Source: Kordiimonas sp. SCSIO 12610 (lineage in GTDB: Bacteria; Pseudomonadota; Alphaproteobacteria; Sphingomonadales; Kordiimonadaceae). Taken from it: 64,000 nucleotides of DNA. Positions 47,508 to 57,011 of this stretch are shown here, piece after piece. The stretch lies in the NCBI RefSeq assembly GCF_024398015.1, contig NZ_CP073747.1, positions 3,097,001-3,161,000 on the forward strand. Reading direction: 5' to 3'. A program made the translations under genes and the position numbers. Positions within the stretch are counted from its first letter, which is position 1. Each line of letters opens with the position of its first letter. Under the pieces are notes generated by a model, which worked only from the letters and a program-made list of their open reading frames with translations, was not told where the DNA came from and did not search any database.

Positions 47508-48332
47508 TTAACTAACGTTAGTTTTCTTTGCAAGATTACGCCGAGCACGCTTGATAACGCGCTCCATCGGTGAATGTAACCTATCATTTGAGGCAATAAC
47601 CGAGCCGTTCTTTAGCATATCCTGACGGCCTGAAATATCACTCACGTAACCGCCTGCTTCACGAACAAGCAGAATACCGGCAGCAATATCCCAAATATTC
47701 AGGTTATCTTCCCAAAAGCCGTCAAAACGGCCCGCTGCTACATACGCCAAATCAAGTGAAGCAGCGCCGAAACGGCGAATGCCCGCAACGCTTGGGATAA
47801 ACTCCTCAATTTCAGCAACAGATTCTTCTGCACCTTCCTTACCTTTGAAAGGAATACCGGTTGCCAAAAGTGCAGTTTCTAGCTTATCCCGCCCTGCAAC
47901 ACGCAAGCGTGCATCATTCAGGTAAGCGCCCTGACCTTTTTCAGCCCAGAATAAATCTTCAGTTAAAGGGGCATACGTGACGCCAGCAACAATCTCCCCG
48001 CGCTCCTCAACCGCAACAGTAAGCGCAAAATGAGGTAATCCATGTAAAAAATTCGTCGTGCCATCAAGTGGATCAATAATAAAGCGAGTATCAGGTTTCC
48101 TACCTTCAATTTCTCCGCGCTCTTCCATAATAAATCCAAAGTCCGGGCGTGCTGTAGACAACTCTTCAAACAGAATTTGCTCGGCTTTGCGGTCAGCGGT
48201 TGATACAAAATCAGCTGGGCCTTTTTTAGAAACTTGCAAATGTTCAACCTCGCCGAAATCACGGCGAAGACCACGGCTTGCTTTCATAACCGCGGAAACC
48301 ATTACATTAATTAAGGGGGAACGACGGGCCAT
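47508..48332 (-). CDS. suhB: Inositol monophosphatase family protein SuhB
   Basis: A 274-residue Mg-dependent phosphatase of the inositol monophosphatase family; SuhB also influences rRNA transcription in E. coli. Metal-binding motifs: FIMEERGEIEG, the core FIIDPLDGTTNFLHGLPHFALTVAV and the C-terminal NIWDIAAGILLVREAGGYVSDISG. Length is normal. It lies 75 bp downstream of efp, separated by a strong hairpin. Confidence 0.94.
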   Translation of the reverse strand: MARRSPLINVMVSAVMKASRGLRRDFGEVEHLQVSKKGPADFVSTADRKAEQILFEELSTARPDFGFIMEERGEIEGRKPDTRFIIDPLDGTTNFLHGLPHFALTVAVEERGEIVAGVTYAPLTEDLFWAEKGQGAYLNDARLRVAGRDKLETALLATGIPFKGKEGAEESVAEIEEFIPSVAGIRRFGAASLDLAYVAAGRFDGFWEDNLNIWDIAAGILLVREAGGYVSDISGRQDMLKNGSVIASNDRLHSPMERVIKRARRNLAKKTNVS

Positions 48333-48344
48333 TTTGGCTTCCCT

Positions 48345-48388
48345 TCATAAAATCAAAAAGAAACCGCAGTGCCTCAGCGCACTGCGGT
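48345..48388 (-). terminator. Intrinsic terminator after efp (minus strand)
   Basis: ACCGCAGTGC at 48363-48372 and GCACTGCGGT at 48379-48388 form a perfect stem. On the minus strand it is followed by TTCTTTTTG, so it terminates efp transcripts just before suhB. Confidence 0.82.
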
Positions 48389-48407
48389 CTATGAATAAAT
48401 ACTAGAA

Positions 48408-48971
48408 TTAGTCAGCGCGGCTTACATACTCACGCTCAGACGTAGAAACAACGATACGGTCACCAGCATTAACAAACGGAGGAACACCAACGCGCAATCC
48501 ATTTTCCAGCAACGCTGGCTTGTATGAACTTGATGCTGTCTGTCCTTTAACAACAGGCTCAGTTTCAGTGACTTCCAGTGTTACTTTTTCAGGTAAACTT
48601 ACACCAAGGGGGGTCTCTTCATGAAATTCAATCTGAACCTGCATACCGTCTTGTAAAAATACCGCGTCTTCGCCGATATCTTCTTCAGAGATCGAGATTT
48701 GCTCGTATGTGTCCTGATCCATAAAATTATACATGTCGCCTTCTTGGTAAAGATATTGATAGTCTTTTTGCTCAAGACGGGCACGCTCAACTTTCTCACT
48801 GGAACGGAAACGTTCGTTTAATTTTGAACCATCCCTTAGATTCTTTAATTCCACCTGGAGATAGGCTCCTCCCTTTCCAGGTTGGGTGTGTTGCGTTTTC
48901 ACAGCACGCCATAAACCACCTTTATGTTCGATAACATTACCCGGACGAATGGAGTTTCCATCAATTTTCAT
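48408..48971 (-). CDS. efp: Translation elongation factor P
   Basis: A 187-residue three-domain tRNA-mimic factor that relieves ribosome stalling at polyproline. The N-terminal KOW-like domain begins [45 protein letters not shown]; the modification-site lysine is within PGKGGA. Domains II and III include [32 protein letters not shown] and [29 protein letters not shown] use ATG 48971 with GAGG 7 bases upstream; a GTG two codons earlier is less likely. No EpmA/EpmB-like modification gene is in the window. Confidence 0.97.
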   Translation of the reverse strand: MKIDGNSIRPGNVIEHKGGLWRAVKTQHTQPGKGGAYLQVELKNLRDGSKLNERFRSSEKVERARLEQKDYQYLYQEGDMYNFMDQDTYEQISISEEDIGEDAVFLQDGMQVQIEFHEETPLGVSLPEKVTLEVTETEPVVKGQTASSSYKPALLENGLRVGVPPFVNAGDRIVVSTSEREYVSRAD

Positions 48972-49196
48972 GAGCACACCTCAGCAAGAACCATAAATCA
49001 AAGATCGAAAGTCATCTGATGACTTTGGAGCGCGGTCTAACAGATTTAACCTTATTGTGCAATACCGTGCGGTAAGTGAATTGGGCTTGTTTATTGCTAT
49101 TGAGCAGATAGTAGATTGACGCGAATGTGATATTCAATGCCATATCGGATACGCTATACATTTTGAATATGTTACGGCACGCAAAAGGTATACATC

Positions 49197-49754
49197 ATGC
49201 GAACTTTTTTAATTGGTATTTTCCTTTTTCTGGCAAACCCTTATAGCCTGTCAGCGGAAATAGAAGACATTGGCCCCGCGATTGGTTCAAAAATACCGCA
49301 CAATCTATCTGTTAAGGATGATCAAGGAAACGAGCAATCCTTTAATACAGTGGTGGGTCAGAAAGGCGCGGTCCTTATTTTCTATCGCTCAGCAAACTGG
49401 TGCCCGTTTTGTAAGAATCAACTCATTGACTTAAACAAGTCAGCAGCAAAACCCGCTAAAGCACTTGGGTACAATTTGATCGGTATAAGCTATGACGCTG
49501 TACCTGCCCTTAATAAGTTTAAAGTGAAATATCAGATTTCGTATCCCCTTCTCTCTGATGAAGGATCAAAAATTATCGAGGCCTTTGGAATACGGAATGA
49601 GGAGCATAAAGAGGGGCACTTTGCCTATGGCATTCCTCACCCCATGATTATAGTCACTGATGAACATGGTATTGTAAAAGCGAAACTTCGCGAAGAAGGC
49701 TATCGCAACAGGCCAGAAGTTGAAGTTCTTTTGGAAACGCTAAAAAGTCTTTGA
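49197..49754 (+). CDS. Exported peroxiredoxin-like (AhpC/TSA) thioredoxin-fold protein
   Basis: A 185-residue exported protein: signal peptide to about residue 20 (PYSLSA), then a thioredoxin fold of the AhpC/TSA (redoxin) class. The active-site region is IFYRSANWCPFCKNQLIDL with Cys69 and Cys72 in a CxxC arrangement. Later GIPHPMIIVTDEHGIVKAKLREEGYRNRPE fits the family's cis-Pro strand. Probably a periplasmic thiol oxidoreductase or peroxidase. Isolated between divergent efp and convergent thiE. Confidence 0.85.
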   Translation: MRTFLIGIFLFLANPYSLSAEIEDIGPAIGSKIPHNLSVKDDQGNEQSFNTVVGQKGAVLIFYRSANWCPFCKNQLIDLNKSAAKPAKALGYNLIGISYDAVPALNKFKVKYQISYPLLSDEGSKIIEAFGIRNEEHKEGHFAYGIPHPMIIVTDEHGIVKAKLREEGYRNRPEVEVLLETLKSL

Positions 49755-49768
49755 TCGAAGCACTTGAA

Positions 49769-49796
49769 AAAAGGCTGCTTTACGTGACGGCCTTTT
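49769..49796. terminator. Weak bidirectional terminator between the redoxin gene and thiE
   Basis: AAAAGGC at 49769-49775 pairs with GCCTTTT at 49790-49796 across a 14-nt loop; flanking A and T runs allow use on both strands. Confidence 0.5.
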
Positions 49797-49798
49797 AT

Positions 49799-50449
49799 TT
49801 ATGTAGATTCGGCCGCTCTGATCGCGCTCAGAAGTTTCTTAGCCCCTTCTACTGCACCACCTGGGTAGTTCCAAACGGCGCCTGACACTGCTATAAAATC
49901 AGCACCTGCTTTTACCAACTCCCCACAATTTTCGGCTGTAATGCCACCAATAGCGACACAAGGAAGCTCAGTGATCGCTGACCAGACACGAAGCAGCTCC
50001 GTATCTGCCTGATGCTCAGTAGCTTTGGTCTCGCTAGGATAGTAGGCACCAAAGGCCACGTAATTAGCACCTGCCTCTCCTGCCTGAAAGGCAAGGTCCA
50101 TGCTATCATGGCATGTCACACCGATATCACGGTCAAAACCGATTATATCGCGGGCTTCGTCAATGCTACCGTCGCCTTGTCCTATATGAACAGCATCTGC
50201 GTCCAAGGCTTCTGCCAAATCAGCACGGTCGTTTACGATGAATGCCACATCATGAGCGTGGCAAACATCGCGGATTTTTGCCCCGACAAACAAAACCTGC
50301 TCATCGTCAATATTTTTAAGTCGAAGTTGCAAGCAAGCGATCTCGACTGATTTAAAAATATTTTCCAGATCAATAATATATTGATCCACATCTTCAATCA
50401 CTTCAGGCGTGATCAAATACAGCATGCATGGTTCTTTTGTTGGGGCCAT
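49799..50449 (-). CDS. thiE: Thiamine-phosphate synthase family protein
   Basis: A 216-residue TIM barrel that joins the thiazole and pyrimidine moieties of thiamine. Recognisable segments: LYLITPEV at the N-terminus, IACLQLRLKN, VAFIVNDRADLAEALDADAVHIGQGDGSIDEAR, GVTCHDSMDLAFQAGEAGANYVAFGAYYPSETK and LPCVAIGGITAENCGELVKAGADFIAVSGAVW. It lies 24 bp downstream of fba, as in other alphaproteobacteria; the C-terminus is normal. Some family members in this position lack proven activity. Confidence 0.9.
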   Translation of the reverse strand: MAPTKEPCMLYLITPEVIEDVDQYIIDLENIFKSVEIACLQLRLKNIDDEQVLFVGAKIRDVCHAHDVAFIVNDRADLAEALDADAVHIGQGDGSIDEARDIIGFDRDIGVTCHDSMDLAFQAGEAGANYVAFGAYYPSETKATEHQADTELLRVWSAITELPCVAIGGITAENCGELVKAGADFIAVSGAVWNYPGGAVEGAKKLLSAIRAAEST

Positions 50450-50473
50450 TTTAATTCAACCTATGTCTGCGAA

Positions 50474-51535
50474 CTAGTCCGCAAGGGATTTCCCGCGTGA
50501 TTTAAGATCAACAAAGGCTTCGTCAAGGCGTGCAATCATCGCCTCTTCACATTTACGAAGCCAAACGCGCGGGTCATATTGCTTTTTGTATGGCTGACCT
50601 GTTTCAGGATGCACCTGCCATTTAAACGCTTCCTGATTTTCGTTTACATATTTGCCAACAGCTTCAGAGAAAGCAAACTGAGTATCTGTATCAATATTCA
50701 TTTTGAAAACACCGTACTCAAGCGCTTCTTCAATTTTCGCTTTTTCAGAACCGGAACCGCCGTGGAATACAAAATTCAACGGATTTGCACCTGTTGCGCG
50801 ATCTGCAATCACCAAGTCCTGTGACGCTTTCAAGATTTCAGGGCGAAGTTTAACATTACCCGGTTTGTACACACCGTGCACATTACCAAACGATGCAGCC
50901 ACAGAGAAATGCCCAAGCGGTGTTAGTAAATCATAGGCTTTCAACACATCTTCGGGCTGTGTGTAGAGGCTGGGGTTTTCAAAATCATCGCCGACATCAG
51001 CACCCACGCCGTCTTCTTCACCGCCTGTAACACCCAATTCAATTTCCAGGCTCATGCCAAGCGGGTCCATGTCTTTAAGAACACGGGCACAGGTTTCCAG
51101 ATTATCATCAATAGCTTCTTCTGATAAATCGAGCATATGCGAGCTATAAAGTGGCACGCCTTCTTTATTAATGTTCTTACGGCTTTCTTCCACTAAGGCT
51201 TCAACCCAAGGAACCAATTTCCGGTTCGCATGGTCAGTATGAAGAACAACACAAATACCATAGTGCTCTGCCAATAATTGAACATGTTTCGCCGCAGACA
51301 CAGCCCCCAGTACCTTGGCACCAAAACTGTCTTCCATGCCTTTTCCTGCATAGAACTGAGCACCACTATTCGAAAACTGAATGATAATATCAGATTTATT
51401 CTTCGCAGCAGCTTCCATAACCGCATTAATTGAACTTGTTCCAACTACATTCACCGCAGGAAGCGCAAACCCTCCATCCTTGCAGTTTTGAACAAGCTTT
51501 GCATAATCTTCACCGAATACAACACCTGGCTTCAT
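50474..51535 (-). CDS. fba: Fructose-bisphosphate aldolase, class II
   Basis: A 353-residue zinc-dependent aldolase splitting or forming fructose 1,6-bisphosphate. Typical segments: GGFALPAVNVVGTSSINAVMEAAAKNKSDIIIQFSNSGAQFYAGKG, the zinc-ligand region GICVVLHTDHANRKLVPWVE, EIELGVTGGEEDGVG and FVFHGGSGSEKAKIEEALEYGVFKMNIDTDTQ. I use ATG 51535 with AGGA 7 bases upstream. In relatives fba normally follows pgk; here a two-gene sensory module on the other strand separates them. Confidence 0.96.
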   Translation of the reverse strand: MKPGVVFGEDYAKLVQNCKDGGFALPAVNVVGTSSINAVMEAAAKNKSDIIIQFSNSGAQFYAGKGMEDSFGAKVLGAVSAAKHVQLLAEHYGICVVLHTDHANRKLVPWVEALVEESRKNINKEGVPLYSSHMLDLSEEAIDDNLETCARVLKDMDPLGMSLEIELGVTGGEEDGVGADVGDDFENPSLYTQPEDVLKAYDLLTPLGHFSVAASFGNVHGVYKPGNVKLRPEILKASQDLVIADRATGANPLNFVFHGGSGSEKAKIEEALEYGVFKMNIDTDTQFAFSEAVGKYVNENQEAFKWQVHPETGQPYKKQYDPRVWLRKCEEAMIARLDEAFVDLKSRGKSLAD

Positions 51536-51740
51536 GAGAAATTCCTGTAAATTAGGCCGCAGCCGCAAAAACCATATTAATTATATGCAGTTTGGGTTCA
51601 GAACATGCTCTGCCTCAAACTGCATAACAACACGCTGTCTTGATACACAAACTCGCTAAACTAGGCAATGAATGATCGCTTCCCTATTTGTGTTATTCGT
51701 GTAAACTTAATCCCAGCGATGATTTTAAAGGCGGGAACTA

Positions 51741-52721
51741 ATGATCAAGCTGATGAAATTTTATCTTCAAGTCATGATTTCTGTTCTGTGCGTGTTTACC
51801 ATAAATTCATGCGCACCCAAACATCCAGACCCACCGATAACAGTCGCTGCGAACCTCTGGCCCGGATATGATACGTTTTTCATGGCTGAGACCTTGAACA
51901 TGTACCCTGAAAATTCTGTTCATATGGTTGAAACCCCGCGCTCGCTTGCCTTAGCGCAGGCGATTAGAGGGGCCAGTATTGATGCAGCAGCCATGTCTCT
52001 CTCCAGAGCTATTGAAATCTCAGAGAAAGAGGTAGATGTTTCAATCGTTTTAGTGCTCGACAGTTCGGAAGGCGCTGACGCAATCCTTGCAAAACCAGAA
52101 TATAAATCCATTAAGGATCTTAAGGGCAAACGTGTAGCAGCAGAAATGGACTCTATCACAGGCTATATGTTTTTACGGGCTCTCGAAATCAATGGCATGT
52201 CACTTGATGATGTCATTATGAATAGTATCGATAATAGAATTATGGCAGAGCTTTATGAAGCTGAGGAGTTGGACGCCGTTGGCATATACGGATATGACCG
52301 AGCGAAAGTCGCTGAACTGGGGGCCGTAAAATTATTTGATTCTTCAGAAATCTCTGGTGAAATTATTGATGTTCTGGTTGTCAGAAATAAATACATCGAA
52401 CAATACCCAAACCGAGTTGTTGATTTAATTGTCGGTTGGATTAAAACACTAAACTACATCAATTCTCTAAAATCTAGTGATGATCTTCCTATTGGCGCGA
52501 TGAACAGAGAAGATTATGTGGCGGCGAAAAATGGCGTCAAAATTTGGAGTCCGACTGATAACATAAATGCCTTTGAAAACAATCATTCAAGCATACAGTC
52601 TATCATCGATATAAATATTCAGCACGGTATTGATTTAGGCTTTGTTCGTGAAGGGGTAAAACCTCCGTCGATCCGGGGAGATTTCCTGACCACCGCATTA
52701 AAGCGACTGGGATCGGATTAA
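51741..52721 (+). CDS. Substrate-binding-like periplasmic lipoprotein (NitT/TauT type)
   Basis: A 326-residue lipoprotein: signal segment VMISVLCVFTINSC with lipobox Cys24, then a type II periplasmic binding fold. The segment ITVAANLWPGYDTFFMAETLNMYPENSVHMVETPRSLALAQAIRGASIDAAAMSLSRAI and KDLKGKRVAAEMDSITGYMFLRALEINGMSLDDVIM follow the NitT/TauT/SsuA binding-protein pattern. No permease or ATPase is nearby. Instead a hybrid histidine kinase starts 4 bp after the stop, so it probably presents a ligand to that kinase rather than to a transporter. Ligand unknown. Confidence 0.82.
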   Translation: MIKLMKFYLQVMISVLCVFTINSCAPKHPDPPITVAANLWPGYDTFFMAETLNMYPENSVHMVETPRSLALAQAIRGASIDAAAMSLSRAIEISEKEVDVSIVLVLDSSEGADAILAKPEYKSIKDLKGKRVAAEMDSITGYMFLRALEINGMSLDDVIMNSIDNRIMAELYEAEELDAVGIYGYDRAKVAELGAVKLFDSSEISGEIIDVLVVRNKYIEQYPNRVVDLIVGWIKTLNYINSLKSSDDLPIGAMNREDYVAAKNGVKIWSPTDNINAFENNHSSIQSIIDINIQHGIDLGFVREGVKPPSIRGDFLTTALKRLGSD

Positions 52722-52725
52722 CCAT

Positions 52726-54678
52726 ATGCTTAAGAATCTCGCTCTTAAAACCCTGATACCGATCCTCTTCCTTATTAGCGGGCTAATTCTGATTTTCGCA
52801 TTCTATATAATCGTTATCCCCGCTGCTAAAAAAGAGACTTACGAATTTGCTGAAAAACAATCTCGATTATTGATGCAATCGCACCAAGGTCGATTAGATA
52901 CGTTGCTTAGTAGCGGAAATGAAACCAGAATTGGTTATGATATCTTTTTTGCAGCAGCTGATGAACGCATAAAAATGATATTGGTTATCGATGAAAAAAA
53001 TACCATTCAATATGCCCACCGCTCAAGATTAGTTGGAGAGACTATTGATAATATTGGCATTGCATTCTCTAGAGACTTAATCGATACAACGACAAAGTAT
53101 GGCACTATCTCGGTTGATAGAGTAACCGATCAATCAGACCTAATTGCCGCCTATGCTGGTTTAACCTTTGTTACACCTGACAATACAATAAACCGCTGGA
53201 CACTGATCATTGTTGAAGACTATGGAACGGTCTTGGATCATATTACGTCTATTGTTACCTTCCCATCTGAACTCTTGGCAACATTCTTCATCATTATCGG
53301 CACTGGCCTCGTTGCAATATTAGGTTTAAGACTTAGAAAAAGACTAACACCACTGCTGGACAGTGCGGCAGCTATTGCAAATGGCAATACAAATGTTCGA
53401 AGCAACCTGAGTGGTCAAGATGAGTTCGCTGAACTCAGCATGGCATTTGACCACATGGCAGAACAGTTCGAAAATCAACAGAAACAATTAAAAATAGCAA
53501 AAGACACAGCCGAAAAAGCAAATCGTACTAAAACCTTGTTCCTCGCTGGCATTAGTCACGAGATACGAACACCGCTTACAAATATCATTGGCTTTTTGGA
53601 ACTCATAGACCAACCCACAACCAATGCCGATGACATCAAACTATTCTCGCAATCTGCTAAGGTGTCGGCGGACACGCTTCTCGGTTTAATCGAAGATATC
53701 ATGCAGTTTTCCAAGTTGGATTCTGGTGAAATAATACCAATAAACGAACCTTTCTGCTTAAATCTTCTGGTTCAAACAATTGTAGAACCATACACCCAAC
53801 AACTCAGTGAAAACTTTTTGGATATCCGGATTGAGAGCGAATCTGATGAACCCATTTGGATAGAAAGCGATTACAGAATTATCCGTCAAATTTTGATGAA
53901 TTTACTCAGTAACGCAATTAAATTTACATTGAATGGCACCATCACCGTAGGCTTGGGGATAAGAGACAAATCTGAACATAATTCAATTGCGACAATTTGG
54001 GTTGAAGACAGCGGTATAGGCATGAAGCCATCATTACGTTCAGAAATTGAGGATTTCCTGAACAGGCCCCAAGACAAACAATATGAAGATGCATTGGGCT
54101 TGGGCGTTTCAATATGCAAGCAACTGAGTTCACTATTGAATGGGCAGTGGACCATTGAGTCTATCGAGGGTGAAGGAAGTAAATTCACTCTAGAAATAGA
54201 AACAACCAAAGCAGCCCCTCAAACGGAGCTATCCTTTAAAGACATCAATATTCATCAACAAAACCAACTTAACATTCTAATTGTTGACGATCACACAGTG
54301 AACCGCCTGCTGATCCAAAGTATCGTCGAAAAATGGGGGCATTCTGTTACTTGCGTCGATAGCGGACCAGAAGCTATTGAAGCCGTAAAAGCGACTTTAA
54401 TTTACCCTGACAAACCCTTCTTTGATGTTTGCTTGCTTGATATCAATATGCCAAACATGAACGGGTATGAAACGATCCAAAACATTCGAACTTTATCAGA
54501 GAAAACAGCACGTTTACCAAGTATCGCCATCACAGCCAACGTCAGCGAACAAGATCGCACAGAATGTTTAAAGCATGAAATTGAAGGATTTGTTCCCAAA
54601 CCGATTGACACAGAAAACCTCGCTGCGGAGCTTTTCCGTGTCACACATATTTTGGAAACCAATTCGAAGAGGCAATAA
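52726..54678 (+). CDS. Membrane hybrid sensor histidine kinase with receiver domain
   Basis: A 650-residue kinase. TM1 at about 8-33, an extracytoplasmic sensor of about 150 residues, TM2 at about 183-203, a HAMP linker to about 256, then HisKA with His278 in GISHEIRTPLTNIIGFLEL. The ATPase domain has N-box MNLLSNAIKF, DSGIGM at 428-433 and GLGVSICKQL. The C-terminal receiver has acidic residues at 521-522, phosphoacceptor Asp572 in CLLDINMPNMNGYE and Lys625. There is no HPt domain and no response regulator in the window. Translationally close to the upstream binding-protein gene. Confidence 0.93.
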   Translation: MLKNLALKTLIPILFLISGLILIFAFYIIVIPAAKKETYEFAEKQSRLLMQSHQGRLDTLLSSGNETRIGYDIFFAAADERIKMILVIDEKNTIQYAHRSRLVGETIDNIGIAFSRDLIDTTTKYGTISVDRVTDQSDLIAAYAGLTFVTPDNTINRWTLIIVEDYGTVLDHITSIVTFPSELLATFFIIIGTGLVAILGLRLRKRLTPLLDSAAAIANGNTNVRSNLSGQDEFAELSMAFDHMAEQFENQQKQLKIAKDTAEKANRTKTLFLAGISHEIRTPLTNIIGFLELIDQPTTNADDIKLFSQSAKVSADTLLGLIEDIMQFSKLDSGEIIPINEPFCLNLLVQTIVEPYTQQLSENFLDIRIESESDEPIWIESDYRIIRQILMNLLSNAIKFTLNGTITVGLGIRDKSEHNSIATIWVEDSGIGMKPSLRSEIEDFLNRPQDKQYEDALGLGVSICKQLSSLLNGQWTIESIEGEGSKFTLEIETTKAAPQTELSFKDINIHQQNQLNILIVDDHTVNRLLIQSIVEKWGHSVTCVDSGPEAIEAVKATLIYPDKPFFDVCLLDINMPNMNGYETIQNIRTLSEKTARLPSIAITANVSEQDRTECLKHEIEGFVPKPIDTENLAAELFRVTHILETNSKRQ

Positions 54679-54683
54679 AGTGC

Positions 54684-55850
54684 TTACTTTTTAAGGGCTT
54701 CCACACCCGGTAGTTCACGGCCTTCCATCCACTCAAGGAATGCACCACCTGCCGTAGAGATATGGGTAAAGCTGTCTTTTGCCCCTGCATGCGCAAGAGC
54801 GGCTACTGTATCACCGCCACCAGCAACACTAAGAAGCGAGCCTTCATCAGTTAGGTATGCTGCTTTTTGCGCCAGTGCCACGGTCGCCCGGTCAAAAGGT
54901 TCCATTTCAAAGGCACCCATTGGGCCGTTCCACACAAGCGTGTTTGCATTTTCCAAAACGTCACAGAGAGCGGTTACAGTTTCGGGGCCTGCATCCAATA
55001 TCATTTCATCTGAAGCTACATCATCAGCCGTAATGGTGCGATTTTCTGCATTTGCTTTAAACTCTTTAGCGACGACGACATCACTCGGCAGATGTACCTG
55101 ACATCCTGCTTTTTCTGCACTCGCGAGGATAGCAAGCGCCGTGTCTTTAAGGTCATTTTCACAGAGGCTTGCACCAACATCAACACCCCCAGCATAAAGG
55201 AAGGTGTTCGCCATGCCGCCCCCAATAATTAGGTGATCTACTTTCGCGACGAGGTTTTCAAGCACTGCAAGTTTTGAAGAAACCTTAGCACCACCTACAA
55301 CAGCAACAACCGGTGATTTCGGATTGCCGAGAGCGTTATCCAGAGCCTCAAGTTCAGCCCCCATTGTTTCACCGGCGGCTGCGGGCAGTAGTTTTGCAAT
55401 CGCCTCTGTGGATGCATGAGCGCGGTGCGCACATGAAAAGGCATCGTTAATATAAACATCACCCAACGCTGCATAGCGCTTGGCAAGTTCGGCATCATTC
55501 TTTTCTTCACCTGCTTCAAAACGCGTGTTTTCCATCACAACAACATTCGTCCCAGGCAATTCACTACCCAATTCTGCAAAAGCCACATCACAGCCCAAAA
55601 CATCAGCTAGTGCCGGCACTACGGGTTTCAGTGACATTTCGGATACTTTTTGTCCTTTGGGTCGACCGAAGTGCGCGAGTAAAACACATTTACCGCCGGC
55701 CTTCAGCACTGCCTCAACAGTCGGCTTCACGGCTTGAAGGCGCGTATCATCGGTTACAACACCATCTTGCATTGGAACGTTTAAATCCACACGGACTACT
55801 GCACGTTTACCCGTCAAATCACCAAAGTCAGAAATTCGATTAAATGCCAT
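54684..55850 (-). CDS. pgk: Phosphoglycerate kinase
   Basis: A 388-residue glycolytic kinase transferring phosphate between 1,3-bisphosphoglycerate and ADP. Signature [11 protein letters not shown] at the N-terminus, [46 protein letters not shown], and the nucleotide loop [11 protein letters not shown] with [19 protein letters not shown] at the C-terminus. Length is normal. Follows gap on the same strand at 71 bp. Convergent, with 5 bp, with the kinase gene. Confidence 0.97.
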   Translation of the reverse strand: MAFNRISDFGDLTGKRAVVRVDLNVPMQDGVVTDDTRLQAVKPTVEAVLKAGGKCVLLAHFGRPKGQKVSEMSLKPVVPALADVLGCDVAFAELGSELPGTNVVVMENTRFEAGEEKNDAELAKRYAALGDVYINDAFSCAHRAHASTEAIAKLLPAAAGETMGAELEALDNALGNPKSPVVAVVGGAKVSSKLAVLENLVAKVDHLIIGGGMANTFLYAGGVDVGASLCENDLKDTALAILASAEKAGCQVHLPSDVVVAKEFKANAENRTITADDVASDEMILDAGPETVTALCDVLENANTLVWNGPMGAFEMEPFDRATVALAQKAAYLTDEGSLLSVAGGGDTVAALAHAGAKDSFTHISTAGGAFLEWMEGRELPGVEALKK

Positions 55851-55921
55851 TTTTCTTCTCTTAATAAGATCAATATAAAAAAGGCGGCTATAAAGCCGCC
55901 TGATTTCAAATTCTATATTCC

Positions 55922-56929
55922 TTAACCAAGGCTCGCCATCTTAACCGCTGTATCAGACATACGGTTTGAGAAGCCCCATTCGTTATCGTACCACGTGAGG
56001 ATACGTACAAAACGGCCATCAATAACTTTTGTTTGGCTTGCATCAAACGTTGAGCTGTTCGGGTTATGGTTAAAGTCGATAGAAACCGCTGGCATATCTT
56101 CATATCCTAGAACACCTTTAAGACGGCCTTCCGCAGCTTCTTTGATCGCAGCATTGATTTCTTCCGCCGTTGTATCGCGGCCTGCATCAAACTTAAGATC
56201 AACCATAGAAACATTTGGTGTTGGTACGCGAACCGCTGAGCCATCAAGCTTGCCTGCAAGCTCAGGAAGCACAAGACCTACAGCTTTAGCTGCACCAGTG
56301 GATGTAGGGATCATTGAAAGCGCTGCTGCACGAGCACGGCGCGGGTCACTATGAAGTGTATCAAGAACTGGCTGATCACCTGTATATGCATGAACAGTTG
56401 TCATGTAACCACGCTCAATACCAACAAGTCCGTCAAGAACCTGAGCAACCGGCGCTAAGCAGTTAGTCGTGCACGACGCGTTAGAAACAATAATGTCATC
56501 AGCTGTTAGTTCATCGCTATTCACACCGTACACAACTGTACGGTCAACGTCTGTACCAGGTGCTGAGATCAAGACTTTCTTGGCACCGGCCTCAAGGTGT
56601 TTTGCCGCTGCATCACGCTTAGTGAAAATGCCGGTACATTCCATTGCAACATCAACATTCTCTTCACCCCATGGAAGAGCCGCAGGGTCGCGCTCAGCGG
56701 TTACACGAATGCGATCGCCATTTACGATGATAGCACCGTCTTCAACACTCACTTCACCAGGGAATGGGCCATGGACACTATCGCGCTTCAAAAGGTATGC
56801 GTTCATTTCAGCGTCACCAAGGTCGTTCAGTGCTACAACCTTGATATCTGTGCGGCCACTCTCGTAAATCGCGCGAAGTACGTTACGGCCAATACGGCCA
56901 AATCCATTAATAGAAACGCGAACAGTCAT
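55922..56929 (-). CDS. gap: Glyceraldehyde-3-phosphate dehydrogenase, type I
   Basis: A 335-residue NAD(P)-dependent dehydrogenase of glycolysis and gluconeogenesis. Rossmann motif [14 protein letters not shown] at 7-20, catalytic Cys153 in [53 protein letters not shown] and the C-terminal [16 protein letters not shown] lies 8 bases before the ATG. Ordered tkt-gap-pgk on the same strand, the alphaproteobacterial carbon block. Confidence 0.97.
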   Translation of the reverse strand: MTVRVSINGFGRIGRNVLRAIYESGRTDIKVVALNDLGDAEMNAYLLKRDSVHGPFPGEVSVEDGAIIVNGDRIRVTAERDPAALPWGEENVDVAMECTGIFTKRDAAAKHLEAGAKKVLISAPGTDVDRTVVYGVNSDELTADDIIVSNASCTTNCLAPVAQVLDGLVGIERGYMTTVHAYTGDQPVLDTLHSDPRRARAAALSMIPTSTGAAKAVGLVLPELAGKLDGSAVRVPTPNVSMVDLKFDAGRDTTAEEINAAIKEAAEGRLKGVLGYEDMPAVSIDFNHNPNSSTFDASQTKVIDGRFVRILTWYDNEWGFSNRMSDTAVKMASLG

Positions 56930-57011
56930 TCCCTAGTCTCCAATCTTTCAAAAGAACCCTCAACATGAGGTAAAAATCAACAGTAAAACTCAAATATCTC
57001 TTAACTATGCC

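Noticed and set aside
51600-54700. The sensory pair as part of a mobile island
   Set aside because: No flanking repeats, integrase or tRNA were seen; insertion by ordinary recombination is enough.
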